Shown piece by piece: positions 1 to 10,324 of a DNA stretch of 64,000 bases (position 1 is its first letter; each line of letters opens with the position of its first letter). A program made the position numbers and the translations under genes. The DNA is from CBDDGJ01 sp965227805 (GTDB lineage: Bacteria; Pseudomonadota; Alphaproteobacteria; RS24): NCBI GenBank assembly GCA_965227805.1, contig CBDDGJ010000003.1, forward strand, positions 1,240,001 to 1,304,000, given 5' to 3'. Below the pieces are notes generated by a model. The model was given only the letters and a program-made list of their open reading frames with translations, was not told the DNA's origin and ran no database searches.

Positions 1-207
1 TTATGCTTATATACATATATCTTTAAGCAGGTGTGCAATATACATTCCGATTCATGTTATTTTCCAGCATTTTCGATAGGCGTGGATTCACAACATATTA
101 CGTAATACTACACATATTTTAATTTTTAAGTATGCGTTTATGTTGCGTTTTTATGGCAAAATTGCGGCATTATACTTAATCTTATGTAGTAATAACGACA
201 GATTATT
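1..207. other. Intergenic region downstream of ppdK, no gene seen
   Basis: This AT-rich stretch follows the ppdK stop codon and runs to the window edge. I see no coding frame with recognisable protein content and no convincing GC-rich hairpin followed by a T-run on either strand. A perfect 10-bp palindrome (ATTACGTAAT, 97-106) and one GANTC site (GATTC, 85-89) are present, but neither is enough to call an element. Confidence 0.5.
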
Positions 208-2856
208 TTAAGATTTTAGGGCAGCTTGTGCGGCAGAAAGCCGGGCGACAGCCACTCTGTGCGGGGTGCAAGATACATAATCCATACCCAGTTCTATGCA
301 ATAGGCAATGGAATAGGGGTCTCCTCCATGGTCGCCGCATAAACCGAACTCAATATCCTGCTTTTGCGCGCGTGCCGCATCAATGGCTATACGCATCAGG
401 GCGCCCACACCTTTTATGTCAATTTGCACAAATGGATCAGCCGGAAATATATCATGGGTTTGATAGCTTTTTAGGAAACTAACCGCATCATCCCGGCTTA
501 ACCCTAAACAGCTTTGTGTTAAATCATTACTGCCGAATGTAAAAAAGTCACTTACGGGCACAAGCTCCTGTGCCGTGAGCGCCGCGCGGGGGGTTTCTAT
601 CATGCAGCCAATTTGTAAAGGTGGCACGCTTGCCTTTTTGGCCTGCCATGCTTCGGCCTGTTGTTTAATCATATCCCGAATAATGTGCATTTCGCCCTTA
701 TCACATATGAGCGGCACGATGATTTCAATATGTGGTTTTTCGCTACAATCTTGCATGGCGGCAAAAATGGCGCGCATTTGCATCTGATAAATTTCCGGAT
801 GGCTTATGCCCATACGGCAGGCACGGTGCCCGAATAAAGGATTACCAGCATAAAAGCCTGAAATACGCGCCCGCAACGCATCTTCATCCATATTGAGATC
901 TTTTGCTAATTTACGTAAATCATCGCCAAGTTGTGGCATAAAATCATGTAATCCCGAATCTAATAGCCTTATGCCCACCGGCATCGTGCCCATGGCATCG
1001 AATAATTCCTTAAAATCAGCACATTGCAGGCTTTCCAGCGTTTCCATGGCCTGATTGTGCATGGTTTTATCTTCGGCAAGCAGCATTTGGCGCACAATAT
1101 CAATGCGTGCGGGGGCAAAAAACATGGTTTCGGTGCGGCACAAGCCAATGCCTTGTGCACCGAATTTACGTGCACGACGCGCCTCTTCGGCGGTGTCGGC
1201 ATTGGCGCGTATTTTAATGGCCTGATATTTATCCGCCCATGCCATGACGGTTGAAAATGCATCAGAAAATTCAGGTTCAATGGTTTTCACCATTCCCTTA
1301 ATGACATTGCCGCTTGCGCCATCAATGGTAATTAAATCACCCTCATGCAATACCTCATCGCCGACATAGGCTTGTGCGCGATCATAATCAATCCGCATCA
1401 TGCCTGCCCCCGAAACACATGGTTTGCCCAAGCCACGTGCCACAACAGCGGCATGGCTTGTCATACCGCCGCGTGATGTCAAAATTCCATTCGCAGCATA
1501 CATGCCGTGAATATCTTCGGGGCTGGTTTCCATACGCACCAAAATCACCTGCTTGCCGCGTGCGGCGGCAATTTCAGCAGCACCGGAAGAAAACACGATT
1601 TCACCGCTTACCGCGCCGGGTGATGCAGGCAGGCCGCGCGCCAAAATCGTATAAGCGGCAGAGGGGTCGACAATCGGATGCAACAGCCGGTCAAGCGCAT
1701 AAATATCAACCTGCATCACAGCCTGTTTTTCATCAATAATGCCTTCATGCACTAAATCAACTGCAATTTTAAGCCCGGCCTTTGTGCTGCGCTTGCCGCT
1801 ACGGCTTTGCAAAAGCCATAATTTACCTTGCTCAATGGTAAATTCAATATCCTGCATATCCTTAAAATATTGCTCTAATTCTTGTGCCCGCTCTTTTAAC
1901 TCATCAAAAACTACGGGCATGCGTGTTTCTAAAGCATCTATGCCGTCATGGCTTTGTGCTGCACAAATCGGATAGGGCGTGCGTATGCCGGCGACAATAT
2001 CCTCGCCTTGTGCATTGGGTAAATATTCGCCATAAATTTCTTTATCACCCGTTGAGGGGTTACGGGTAAAAGCCACACCGCTTGCGCTGTTTTCGCCTAA
2101 ATTACCGAATACCATTATTTGTAATGTGACAGCAGTGCCGATATTTTCGTCAATATGGTGCAAGCTGCGATAGGTCTTTGCGCGTGGATTATGCCAGCTT
2201 TTGAAAATAGCAATAATCGCGCCCCATAATTGGTCTTCGGCATTATCGGGAAAAGCTATGCCGGCTTCCTCAATAATCGCTTGCTTGAATTGGGTGCAAA
2301 TATATTTCCAGTCTTCGGCCTGAATGTCGGCATCATGTATATAGGCGCGCTCTAATTTGACATCATCAATAATGGTTTCGAAAATATCGCTCGGCACATC
2401 CATCACAATACTTGCATAGCCTTGAATAAAGCGCCGATAGCTGTCCCATGCAAAAGCTTCATCGCCACTGCGTGCAATAAGGCCGTTTATGCTTTTTGAG
2501 GTCAACCCTAAATTCAAAATCGTATCCATCATGCCGGGCATGGAAACCGGCGCGCCAGAGCGCACGGAAATGAGTAAGGGGGCATGTTCATCGCCGAAAT
2601 GTAAGCCCGATAATGTGCCGAGTTTATCAAGCGCGGCTTTAATTTTTGTGCATATAGCGGCAGATAAGCTGTCCGCATTGCTTTCTAAGAAACTGCGGCA
2701 CACGGCGGTGGAAACGGTAAAGCCGGGGGGCACGGGTAAGCCCATATGGCACATTTGTGCCAAAGCCGCCCCTTTGCCGCCCAAAATATCGGCCATAGAG
2801 TCATCGCCATCCACATGGGTTTCGCCGAAATGATAAATAAAGTTTTGCTCTATCAT
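208..2856 (-). CDS. ppdK: Pyruvate, phosphate dikinase
   Basis: This cytosolic enzyme interconverts pyruvate, ATP and phosphate with phosphoenolpyruvate, AMP and diphosphate. The 882-residue length is normal for the family. Domain order is visible: an N-terminal ATP-grasp domain (GGKGAALAQM near residue 27), the swivelling phosphohistidine domain with GGMTSHAA near residue 463 (His carries the phosphate; the adjacent Thr is the site regulated by PDRP in other bacteria), and a C-terminal TIM-barrel PEP/pyruvate domain ending with the catalytic-Cys motif GLCGDHGGD near residue 840. It starts 10 bp after the glyS stop on the same strand and is probably cotranscribed with glyQ-glyS, an arrangement common in alphaproteobacteria. 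No frameshift or missing catalytic residue is seen. Confidence 0.97.
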   Translation of the reverse strand: MIEQNFIYHFGETHVDGDDSMADILGGKGAALAQMCHMGLPVPPGFTVSTAVCRSFLESNADSLSAAICTKIKAALDKLGTLSGLHFGDEHAPLLISVRSGAPVSMPGMMDTILNLGLTSKSINGLIARSGDEAFAWDSYRRFIQGYASIVMDVPSDIFETIIDDVKLERAYIHDADIQAEDWKYICTQFKQAIIEEAGIAFPDNAEDQLWGAIIAIFKSWHNPRAKTYRSLHHIDENIGTAVTLQIMVFGNLGENSASGVAFTRNPSTGDKEIYGEYLPNAQGEDIVAGIRTPYPICAAQSHDGIDALETRMPVVFDELKERAQELEQYFKDMQDIEFTIEQGKLWLLQSRSGKRSTKAGLKIAVDLVHEGIIDEKQAVMQVDIYALDRLLHPIVDPSAAYTILARGLPASPGAVSGEIVFSSGAAEIAAARGKQVILVRMETSPEDIHGMYAANGILTSRGGMTSHAAVVARGLGKPCVSGAGMMRIDYDRAQAYVGDEVLHEGDLITIDGASGNVIKGMVKTIEPEFSDAFSTVMAWADKYQAIKIRANADTAEEARRARKFGAQGIGLCRTETMFFAPARIDIVRQMLLAEDKTMHNQAMETLESLQCADFKELFDAMGTMPVGIRLLDSGLHDFMPQLGDDLRKLAKDLNMDEDALRARISGFYAGNPLFGHRACRMGISHPEIYQMQMRAIFAAMQDCSEKPHIEIIVPLICDKGEMHIIRDMIKQQAEAWQAKKASVPPLQIGCMIETPRAALTAQELVPVSDFFTFGSNDLTQSCLGLSRDDAVSFLKSYQTHDIFPADPFVQIDIKGVGALMRIAIDAARAQKQDIEFGLCGDHGGDPYSIAYCIELGMDYVSCTPHRVAVARLSAAQAALKS

Positions 2857-2866
2857 CGCCCCATGC

Positions 2867-4909
2867 CTATCCTTCTATATGTGTCATATCACCAAATTGG
2901 TTGATAAGGCTTATAAATTTTTGCAGTAAGTTGAGGCGGTTTTGTCGAATATCATCGCGCGCATCATTGACGATAACATGGTCAAAAAATGCATCAATCG
3001 GTGCGCGTAAATGTGATAATTTTTGCAGATTATCATGATAGACAGCTGCACTTTGTTCTTTATCCAGCTCATCTGTTGTAAGCGCGTGGTAAAGCGCCTT
3101 TTCTTCCTCTGCATTAAATAATGTGGGATCAATCGCCGCATCGGTGGCGGTGATTTTTTTGCATATACCCACAGCGCGCCGATAGGCAGCGAGCAGGTTT
3201 TCACCATCCACACTTTGTAAAAACGCCGTGAGTGCCTGTGCTTTTTGGATGAGCGAAAGAATATCATCATCCCCTTGGGCAAAAATTGCCGTGATAATAT
3301 CGTGCCGAATGTCTTTATCACGCAAATAAATTTTTAACCGGTCAATAATAAATACAAATAAATCTTGCTCGACTTCGTTTGTCTGGGTTTCCTGTTTGTA
3401 AAGCGAAAGCGCTGTTGAAAGCAGCGCGCGTAAGCCTATGGGGGTGTGTGTTTCGGCGATGATGCGCACAATGCCCAAGGCGGCACGGCGTAATGCATAA
3501 GGGTCTTTTGAACCGGTTGGCGTTTCGCCAATTAACCAGAAACCCGCCAAAGTATCTATCTTATCTGCGAGCGCCACAATTTGCCCCAAGGCTGTGTCTG
3601 CGATTTTTTCGCTTGGCCCGAGCGGGGCATAATGCGTTGCAATGGCACGTGCGATGGCATCATCTTCGCCGCTAGCTTGTGCGTAATAACCGCCCATCAC
3701 CCCTTGCAATTCGGGGAACTCATATACCATTGCGCTGGTTAAATCGGCCTTGCATAAATAGGCAGCGCGTGCAGCTTGGGCGGGCGGCGCATTAAAATAA
3801 GGCGCGATTTTCTCGGCCAGTTTTTGCATGCGCTGTGTTTTATCCAAAACCGTGCCCAGTTTTGCGTGAAATATAACGCTGGCAAGTTTGGGCACATAAT
3901 CTGCCAAAGGTGTTTTTTGGTCTTGCTCCCAAAAGAAACGCGCATCCGCAAGGCGCGCGCGTAATACGCGCTCATTGCCGGCGCGGATGGCGGCACCTGC
4001 GTCATCGGTGACCATATTGCTAATGGTGATGAAATAGGGGGCAAGTGTTTTGGTGTCGGAGTCGCGCAAAGCAAAATATTTTTGATGCGTGCGCATAGCG
4101 GTTTGTAACACTTCGGGGGGCAGCTGCATAAACGCGTCATCAATTTTTCCCAAAATGGGCACTGGCCATTCCACCAGCCCGGCGGTTTCCTCAATCAGCG
4201 CTTTATCCATAATCAGCTCCAAGCCATTTTTAACGGCAATATCCTGCGCGTCTTGTGCAATCAGAGTTTCGCGCTTGGCGGCATCTGCAATAACATAAGC
4301 CTGCTCCAAAGTTTTCAGATAGTCATCGGCATGGCTTATATCAATTTTTGCAGGCGACAGGAATCTGTGACCATAGCTTGTGCCCCCCGATGTGAGCCCG
4401 CCAACAGTAAAAGGAACAATATCCCCATTCAGCCTACATAAAATCCCGCGTAAGGGGCGTATCCAGCGTAATTGCCCCGCGCCCCAGCGCATTGTTTTCG
4501 GCCAGGGAAATGTCGTGATAATTTGCGGCACAATTTCGGTGATAATCTCGACCATATCGCGCGGCGCGATGGTTTTGCGGTAAACATAAAATGCGCCTTT
4601 GGCATCTTCTTTTTTATCCAAAACACTCACATCATCCAAACCATTTGCGCGCAAAAATCCGTTGATTGCTTTTTCAGGTGCATCACAGCGGGGGCCTTTT
4701 TTTTCTTCGCTTATGGCTTCGGTTTTAAGGGGGATGTCATGGGCAAGTAAAGTAAGCCGCTGTGCGCTTGCATAGTTTTTTAATGTTTGGCTGTGCACAT
4801 TATGCGCACCAAGCGCTTCGGCAAATAAGCGTGCCAGCGTATTGCCAGCTGATTTTTGCAGCATGGCCGGAATTTCTTCGGAATAGAGTTCTAAAATAAA
4901 ATCGGCCAT
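2867..4909 (-). CDS. glyS: Glycine--tRNA ligase beta subunit
   Basis: This is the beta chain of the alpha2beta2 bacterial glycyl-tRNA synthetase, which carries tRNA-recognition and HD-like domains. The open frame continues 10 codons further upstream, but the family N-terminus is MADFILELYSEEIP. That ATG at 4909 lies one base after the glyQ stop (4911-4913), so I place the start there, giving 680 residues. Family blocks are present through the length, including the DKIDTLAGFW...GSKDPYALRR segment in the C-terminal third and a final helical anticodon-binding region. Tight spacing to glyQ suggests coupled translation, which suits two subunits needed in equal amounts. Confidence 0.97.
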   Translation of the reverse strand: MADFILELYSEEIPAMLQKSAGNTLARLFAEALGAHNVHSQTLKNYASAQRLTLLAHDIPLKTEAISEEKKGPRCDAPEKAINGFLRANGLDDVSVLDKKEDAKGAFYVYRKTIAPRDMVEIITEIVPQIITTFPWPKTMRWGAGQLRWIRPLRGILCRLNGDIVPFTVGGLTSGGTSYGHRFLSPAKIDISHADDYLKTLEQAYVIADAAKRETLIAQDAQDIAVKNGLELIMDKALIEETAGLVEWPVPILGKIDDAFMQLPPEVLQTAMRTHQKYFALRDSDTKTLAPYFITISNMVTDDAGAAIRAGNERVLRARLADARFFWEQDQKTPLADYVPKLASVIFHAKLGTVLDKTQRMQKLAEKIAPYFNAPPAQAARAAYLCKADLTSAMVYEFPELQGVMGGYYAQASGEDDAIARAIATHYAPLGPSEKIADTALGQIVALADKIDTLAGFWLIGETPTGSKDPYALRRAALGIVRIIAETHTPIGLRALLSTALSLYKQETQTNEVEQDLFVFIIDRLKIYLRDKDIRHDIITAIFAQGDDDILSLIQKAQALTAFLQSVDGENLLAAYRRAVGICKKITATDAAIDPTLFNAEEEKALYHALTTDELDKEQSAAVYHDNLQKLSHLRAPIDAFFDHVIVNDARDDIRQNRLNLLQKFISLINQFGDMTHIEG

Positions 4910-4910
4910 T

Positions 4911-5777
4911 TTAGTCTTTCGCAAGCCACGTTTCGGCACATTGTTTTGCTAAAGCGCGCACCCGACCAATATAGGCTTGTCGTTCGGTTACGCTAATGAC
5001 GCCGCGCGCATCAAGCAGATTAAAATTATGGCTGGCTTTCATGCACTGGTCATAAGCAGGCAGTGCCAATCCGGCCTTGATTAGGGCGCGGCATTGTGTT
5101 TCCGCATCATCGAAATGGCGCAATAAAATATCCGTATCGGCATGGTCAAAATTATAATGTGAAAACTCAACTTCATTGCGGTGAAACACATCACCATAAG
5201 TTGTGCCTGTGCCGTTAAAGTCTAGGGCAAAGCCGTTTTCTACGCCTTGGATATACATGGCCAAACGTTCCAGACCATAAGTCAGTTCTCCCGCTACCAA
5301 TTCGACATCAATGCCGCCGACCTGCTGAAAATATGTAAATTGTGAGACCTCCATACCATCGCACCACACTTCCCATCCCAGCCCCCATGCGCCTAGTGTC
5401 GGGCTTTCCCAATCATCTTCGACAAACCGAATGTCGTGGCGCAAGGGGTCAATACCCAATATTTTAAGACTTTCAAGGTAAAGCGTCTGTATATTATCGG
5501 GCGAGGGTTTGAGGATCACCTGAAACTGATAATAATGTTGAAATCGATTGGGGTTTTCGCCATAACGCCCATCGGTTGGGCGGCGCGAGGGTTGCACATA
5601 AGCCGCATTCCATGGTGTTTTCCCCAAAGCACGCAATATGGTTGCGGGATGAAATGTGCCTGCGCCCATCTCCATATCATAGGGTTGCAAAATGACACAG
5701 CCATAATCTGCCCAGTAATTTTGCAACCTTAAAATCAATTCTTGAAAACTAGGCGTTGTTTTATCGTTTTTGGGCAT
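4911..5777 (-). CDS. glyQ: Glycine--tRNA ligase alpha subunit
   Basis: This is the class II catalytic alpha subunit of bacterial glycyl-tRNA synthetase, which makes glycyl-adenylate and charges tRNA-Gly. At 288 residues it has the normal family length. The N-terminal SFQELILRLQNYWADYGC block, the RRPTDGRYGENPNR segment near residue 65, and the GLGWEVWCDGMEVSQFTYFQ block are characteristic. It is the first gene of the minus-strand run glyQ-glyS-ppdK. The 66 bp before it separate it from the TrmN6-like gene on the same strand, so it may have its own promoter or be read through. Confidence 0.97.
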   Translation of the reverse strand: MPKNDKTTPSFQELILRLQNYWADYGCVILQPYDMEMGAGTFHPATILRALGKTPWNAAYVQPSRRPTDGRYGENPNRFQHYYQFQVILKPSPDNIQTLYLESLKILGIDPLRHDIRFVEDDWESPTLGAWGLGWEVWCDGMEVSQFTYFQQVGGIDVELVAGELTYGLERLAMYIQGVENGFALDFNGTGTTYGDVFHRNEVEFSHYNFDHADTDILLRHFDDAETQCRALIKAGLALPAYDQCMKASHNFNLLDARGVISVTERQAYIGRVRALAKQCAETWLAKD

Positions 5778-5843
5778 GGAATGCGATTGCTTTCCTTACG
5801 TATTCGTTAATCCATTGCGGGCAATTTATGGGTAATTTGTGAT

Positions 5844-6584
5844 TCAATCAAGCCCAAACAAACCATGACCGTGTCGCAATATGTTTTCTGCATCTTGTGT
5901 GGGGGTGCCGGTTGCGGTGTGCAGATAAAGCGGGGGCAATAACTGTAAGGGGGTGCGGCTATCGCGCTTACCTGATATTATGACACGATGCGCCGCCTTA
6001 TTTATTTTAGGGGATATGGGTTTGATATATATATCCCCCATACGTGGGGTCATGAGCGTAAGTAAGCGCGGCAAGCTCTCGGCGCGATGGATGAAATTTA
6101 TCCGCCCATCCGCTTTCACCAAAGTGCACGCACATTTTATCCAGGCTTCAAGATGCTTCGGGTTCATAATATGCTCTACACGCTTATCGACCGTGTTTTT
6201 TATGTGCTGCGGATCATAAAAGGGAGGGTTAGCGATAATATAATCAAATTGTGATGGCATTAAGTTTAGATGCCTAAAGGGGGCGACTATGTCGCCTTTT
6301 ATAAAATATGTGCAGTGTTGCATTTTATTGGCTATGGCATTTTCCTGTGCCAATGCATGCATATCTGTATTTATTTCTATACCTGTAACATGGCTTGTGC
6401 CTAAACGTGTTGCTGCACATAATGTGGCAACACCTGCCCCTGCACCCAATTCACAAATTTTTAGATTGTCGGAAGGGTTTATACTTGCTGCGAGCAGAAC
6501 AGCTTCATGCCCGCTGCGATGTCCTTTGCGCGGTTGTTTTATTTTAATTTTTCCATCCAAAAAGGCATCTTCGCTTAAATCCAT
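5844..6584 (-). CDS. TrmN6-like tRNA1(Val) (adenine-N6)-methyltransferase
   Basis: This is a class I SAM-dependent N6-adenine methyltransferase. It shows the SAM-binding ELGAGAGVATL motif (around residues 46-56) and the NPPFYDP motif (around residue 119), which is diagnostic of amino-methyltransferases. The size (246 residues) and the N-terminal DGKIKIKQPRKGHRSGHEA block match the TrmN6/YfiC family, which methylates A37 of tRNA1(Val). Substrate identity is inferred from family only. It is divergent from the polyprenyl synthase gene across a 74-bp gap that must hold both promoters. Confidence 0.8.
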   Translation of the reverse strand: MDLSEDAFLDGKIKIKQPRKGHRSGHEAVLLAASINPSDNLKICELGAGAGVATLCAATRLGTSHVTGIEINTDMHALAQENAIANKMQHCTYFIKGDIVAPFRHLNLMPSQFDYIIANPPFYDPQHIKNTVDKRVEHIMNPKHLEAWIKCACTLVKADGRINFIHRAESLPRLLTLMTPRMGDIYIKPISPKINKAAHRVIISGKRDSRTPLQLLPPLYLHTATGTPTQDAENILRHGHGLFGLD

Positions 6585-6658
6585 ATACGCCCTTGACCCT
6601 CCGGTTTATTGCTATAGAATATTTATAACCTATTTGAGACATTATAAACTGGCATATA

Positions 6659-7675
6659 ATGGCAGAAATTATAAATTTGAAGCAAACGCCACAAGCGCAT
6701 CATGATGGCTTGCAGCGCTTATATAATAGGTTTGCCCGCGAAATGAAAGCGGTGGAAGCGATGATGCAAAACTATATGGGCTCTTATGTTGAGGTGATTC
6801 CCCAAATGAGCGCCTATATTGTGCGTGCGGGGGGCAAGCGTTTACGCCCTTTGCTTACGGTTGCTGCGGCTGATTTATGCGCGTATCAGGCCGACCATCA
6901 TATTGCACTTGGGGCGGCAATAGAGTTTTTGCATACGGCAACCTTATTGCATGATGATGTGGTTGATGAGAGTGATTTGCGTCGTGGCTTGCCTACAGCC
7001 CGTAAAAAATGGGGTAACGCGTCTAGCGTGCTTGTGGGCGATTTTTTACTCGGACGGGCATTTCGTATGATGGTGATGTGCGAGAATATTAAAGCGCTGG
7101 ATATTATGGCGCATGCAGCAGCGACCATCGCCGAAGGGGAGGTGATGCAGCTTGGTAATGCGGGCAATATTGATATTACCGAAGATATGTATCTACGCGT
7201 TATCAAAGCCAAAACAGCGACTTTATTTTCTGCCGCCACACAAATTGGTGGCATTATTGCCACTGTGGATGATGCACAAACCGAAGCATTAAAATCTTAT
7301 GGGCATAATTTGGGGATTGCTTTTCAGCTCGTAGATGATGCGCTTGATTATGGGGGGCTTGAACAAAAATTAGGAAAATCCGTTGGCGATGATTTGCATG
7401 AGGGCAAAGCAACTTTACCGCTTTTACTGGCCTATCGGCGTGGCACAGCAGAGGAACGCGGTTTTTGGCAAAGCATTATTGGCAAGCAAAATACACCGGA
7501 AATATTGGAACAGGCGATTGGCTATATGCATAAATATGATGCGCTTTATGACACGGTTGAGCGCGCACGTTTTTATGGGGAGCGCGCTAAGGATGCGCTT
7601 GCTTTATGTCCGCAAAATGAAACGAGTGCCTTGCTTGCGGATTTGGTGGGCTTTTGTATTGAGCGTGCACATTAA
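6659..7675 (+). CDS. ispB: Polyprenyl (probably octaprenyl) diphosphate synthase
   Basis: This trans-prenyltransferase makes the long isoprenoid side chain of ubiquinone from isopentenyl diphosphate. Both aspartate-rich Mg-binding motifs are present: DDVVD at residues 99-103 (first, followed by ESDLRRG) and DDALD near residue 225 (second, in FQLVDDALDYGG). The GGKRLRP substrate-binding block lies at residues 58-64. Length (338) is normal for IspB. The product chain length (C40, C45 or C50) cannot be told from sequence by eye. The gene converges with ispE, leaving only 12 bp between the stop codons. Confidence 0.93.
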   Translation: MAEIINLKQTPQAHHDGLQRLYNRFAREMKAVEAMMQNYMGSYVEVIPQMSAYIVRAGGKRLRPLLTVAAADLCAYQADHHIALGAAIEFLHTATLLHDDVVDESDLRRGLPTARKKWGNASSVLVGDFLLGRAFRMMVMCENIKALDIMAHAAATIAEGEVMQLGNAGNIDITEDMYLRVIKAKTATLFSAATQIGGIIATVDDAQTEALKSYGHNLGIAFQLVDDALDYGGLEQKLGKSVGDDLHEGKATLPLLLAYRRGTAEERGFWQSIIGKQNTPEILEQAIGYMHKYDALYDTVERARFYGERAKDALALCPQNETSALLADLVGFCIERAH

Positions 7676-7687
7676 CACGCTGCGTTT

Positions 7688-8536
7688 TCAAACGGTGATA
7701 AGCTGCGTGCGGCATATCCAGTAATGTGCGGGCAGGGCAAGGCGCGCTGCAACTTTATCTCCTTCACCAGCAGGACATAAGCCGAAACATGTCGCGCCGC
7801 TGCCACTCATGCGCGCAAGAGCGGCACCAGCATGATGTAAGGCGTCTATAATATCTGCAATCTCGGGCACAAATTGCAGGGCCGCGCTTTGCAAATCATT
7901 CGTTTGGGTGCGTAAGAAGCGAATAAGATCACAAAAGCGTGAAAATCTGTGTGGTATGTCATGTGCTATATGGCGCGCTTTCGCGTTATAGTTTCGAAAT
8001 ATATCTGCTGTGGCAATCGCTTTTTTTGGATTAACCAGAATAATATCACACGCGGGAAACCGTATGAGCGGCGTTATCTGCTCACCAATACCACGCATGT
8101 GGCAGGGGCGAGAGGCCAGAGATACGGGTATATCAGCACCTAGAGATTGCGCCATTGCATATATATGATGCATATCAATGTCACCGGTATAATATGCCAT
8201 AAGCCCCCGTAACACCGCTGCCGCATCTGCCGATCCACCACCTATGCCGGCGCTATGTGGCAGGTTTTTTTCCAAATGATAAGCAAGGGGTATTTGTTGC
8301 TTGATATGGGTTTCAAACGCCATATGTGCGCGCAAAACCAGATTATCGCTCGTGGCAGCAAGCCCCTGCGCCAGCGGGCCGGAAATATGTAAACTGGTTT
8401 TTTCTGCTGGCGTTAATATGATGCGATCTGCTGCGCGTGCAAAACCCACAAGGCTATCAACTTCATGCAAGCCATCACTGCGCTTTTCACATATATGCAA
8501 ACTTAGATTTATTTTTGCATATGCATTTTGTTGCAT
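7688..8536 (-). CDS. ispE: 4-diphosphocytidyl-2-C-methyl-D-erythritol kinase
   Basis: This GHMP-superfamily kinase phosphorylates CDP-methylerythritol in the non-mevalonate isoprenoid pathway. The ATP-binding glycine motif GIGGGSADAA lies near residue 95, the N-terminal YAKINLSLHI block is typical, and the C-terminal MSGSGATCFG motif is present. Length 282 is normal. Its ATG overlaps the stop of the upstream TPR gene by one base (TAATG), which suggests translational coupling. Together with ispH at 21.5 kb it shows that the cell uses the MEP pathway. Confidence 0.95.
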   Translation of the reverse strand: MQQNAYAKINLSLHICEKRSDGLHEVDSLVGFARAADRIILTPAEKTSLHISGPLAQGLAATSDNLVLRAHMAFETHIKQQIPLAYHLEKNLPHSAGIGGGSADAAAVLRGLMAYYTGDIDMHHIYAMAQSLGADIPVSLASRPCHMRGIGEQITPLIRFPACDIILVNPKKAIATADIFRNYNAKARHIAHDIPHRFSRFCDLIRFLRTQTNDLQSAALQFVPEIADIIDALHHAGAALARMSGSGATCFGLCPAGEGDKVAARLALPAHYWICRTQLITV

Positions 8537-10290
8537 TATATCTCGGTTTTTTCTTTCGGTGCTTCAGGTGCCTTTTGTGTCTCAGGCATAATTTGTGCAG
8601 GCGGTGCCCCATGTAAAAGTTTTTGTTCCAATTCGGTGCGCAATTTATCATCGGGTTCAAACGCAAGTGCTTTGTGCCATTGATAGCGTGCTTCTACCTT
8701 GCGATTACTATGCCACAAGGCATCACCCAAATGCGAGCTGATAATCGCCATTAAAGGTTCAAGCGAGCTTGCCCGTTCCAAATGCATAACCGCATTTTCA
8801 AAATCTCCCATACGATAAAACGCCCACCCCAAACTATCAATAAAGTAGCCATTATCCGGTTCTTTTTCCACGGCTTGTTCAATCATGGCAAAGGCTTCTT
8901 GTAAATTTTTCCCCCGATCTACCCACACATAGCCAAGGGCATTGAGCACAACCGGAGTTTCATTGGAAAGCGCCACGGCTTTTATGAAATCCTGTTCGGC
9001 TGCTTCCCATCGACCAAGTAAGTCGCGGCATAGGCCACGTAACATATAAGGGGTCCAGATATTACGATTTTCTGCTTCCAGTTTTTCTATAATATCATCA
9101 TAAAGCGGTTCTGCATTGGTGCAATCCTTGTTCATGCGATAAACATTTGCCAAGGATAAAACAATTTCCAAATCCTGTGGAAATTGTTTTTTTAGCTTTT
9201 TGAACATTGTAATGCTGGTTTCATATTGGCCTGCTTTTTCGAGCATATTTGCCTGGGCGACATGTGCGCTATGCGCATATATGTTACCCTCTTCAACCTT
9301 GCCGTAAATATGTGCGGCTTGATCCCATTTTTCGTAAGTTTCCAATATTTGTGCATGGAGCATATGTGCTGCGGTAATGCGCGGGTCAAGATAAAGCGCG
9401 ATTTGCAAATAGGCCACGGCTAAGCCGGTATGCCCGCCATCACGCATTGCTTCGGCAAGTGCATAAAGCCCCCATGCTAAACCTTTATAGGCGGTGAGAG
9501 TCCATTCTTCTGCTGCGCGCTCATCTTTACTATCTCCCATATCCAGCGCATTTTGAATATGTATGTCGTTTTTATTGCGTAAAAAAGCCCGATATATGGC
9601 ATGTGCATTTTCGGTTTCACCGATTCGCTCTAAAAATGCGCCATAATGAACGGCAAAGGCTTGGTGCTCCATACCCCCTGCCCAAACGCCGCGCATAAAT
9701 GCTTTTTTTGCTTCCGAAATATTGCCCATAGCTTCGAATATAAGGGCAATCTGGAAATTGATAATGCCGCCTAATTTTCCATCATAAAGTGCGCTTTGTA
9801 AAAAATTTGCGGTTTCATCTGCGTCGGTTAGAAAAAGATTCCAGCCCTGTAAAACGGGAATGAGGTTAAGGCCGGCATGAACTTTGGGTTTTTGTGCGAG
9901 CCAATACGCAATGCGCTCTACATCTTCGGCTTTTATGGCATCTGCTATGAGTGTAATCCATGCAATAACGCTTTCGGCATTATTTTGTCCAAGCAATTCG
10001 GGGGCAATTGGTAAGGCGCGGGTAATTTCGCCTGCTGAAATATGGGTGATAAAGCTTTGCGTGCGGATAATGTCATCACCGGGATATTTATCTATGGCGC
10101 GGGTATAATAACCGCTGGCGCGTTCCATTTCCTGCATTGATGTTGCATAGTGGGCAGCGAGAACAAGGCCGGCAGCGCTTTCATCTTCTATAACGCTACG
10201 CGGAAGGGTCATAACCACCATAATAAAGCCGATAAGCACGGCAAAAATGAGACCGATAACAGCTGTGAGGGTGAGATTATTTTTTTTCAT
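8536..10290 (-). CDS. Membrane-anchored tetratricopeptide-repeat protein
   Basis: This 584-residue protein has one N-terminal hydrophobic segment (residues 6-28), which acts as a signal anchor or uncleaved signal peptide. It is followed by many degenerate 34-residue TPR units; GYFIDSLGWAFYRMGDFENAVMHL near residue 500 is the clearest, and the C-terminus is rich in Pro, Glu and Lys. The bulk should lie in the periplasm as a protein-interaction scaffold. Proteins of this type sit next to ispE in many alphaproteobacteria, but no biochemical role is established that I can name. It is transcribed ahead of ispE with a one-base overlap and is divergent from the structured intergenic element at 10.33-10.47 kb. 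Confidence 0.85.
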   Translation of the reverse strand: MKKNNLTLTAVIGLIFAVLIGFIMVVMTLPRSVIEDESAAGLVLAAHYATSMQEMERASGYYTRAIDKYPGDDIIRTQSFITHISAGEITRALPIAPELLGQNNAESVIAWITLIADAIKAEDVERIAYWLAQKPKVHAGLNLIPVLQGWNLFLTDADETANFLQSALYDGKLGGIINFQIALIFEAMGNISEAKKAFMRGVWAGGMEHQAFAVHYGAFLERIGETENAHAIYRAFLRNKNDIHIQNALDMGDSKDERAAEEWTLTAYKGLAWGLYALAEAMRDGGHTGLAVAYLQIALYLDPRITAAHMLHAQILETYEKWDQAAHIYGKVEEGNIYAHSAHVAQANMLEKAGQYETSITMFKKLKKQFPQDLEIVLSLANVYRMNKDCTNAEPLYDDIIEKLEAENRNIWTPYMLRGLCRDLLGRWEAAEQDFIKAVALSNETPVVLNALGYVWVDRGKNLQEAFAMIEQAVEKEPDNGYFIDSLGWAFYRMGDFENAVMHLERASSLEPLMAIISSHLGDALWHSNRKVEARYQWHKALAFEPDDKLRTELEQKLLHGAPPAQIMPETQKAPEAPKEKTEI

Positions 10291-10324
10291 ATACCTATTT
10301 TAACTACATATACGGATAATGCGG

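Noticed and set aside
97..106. Perfect palindrome ATTACGTAAT downstream of ppdK
   Set aside because: It is short and AT-rich with no partner site, so chance is a sufficient explanation.
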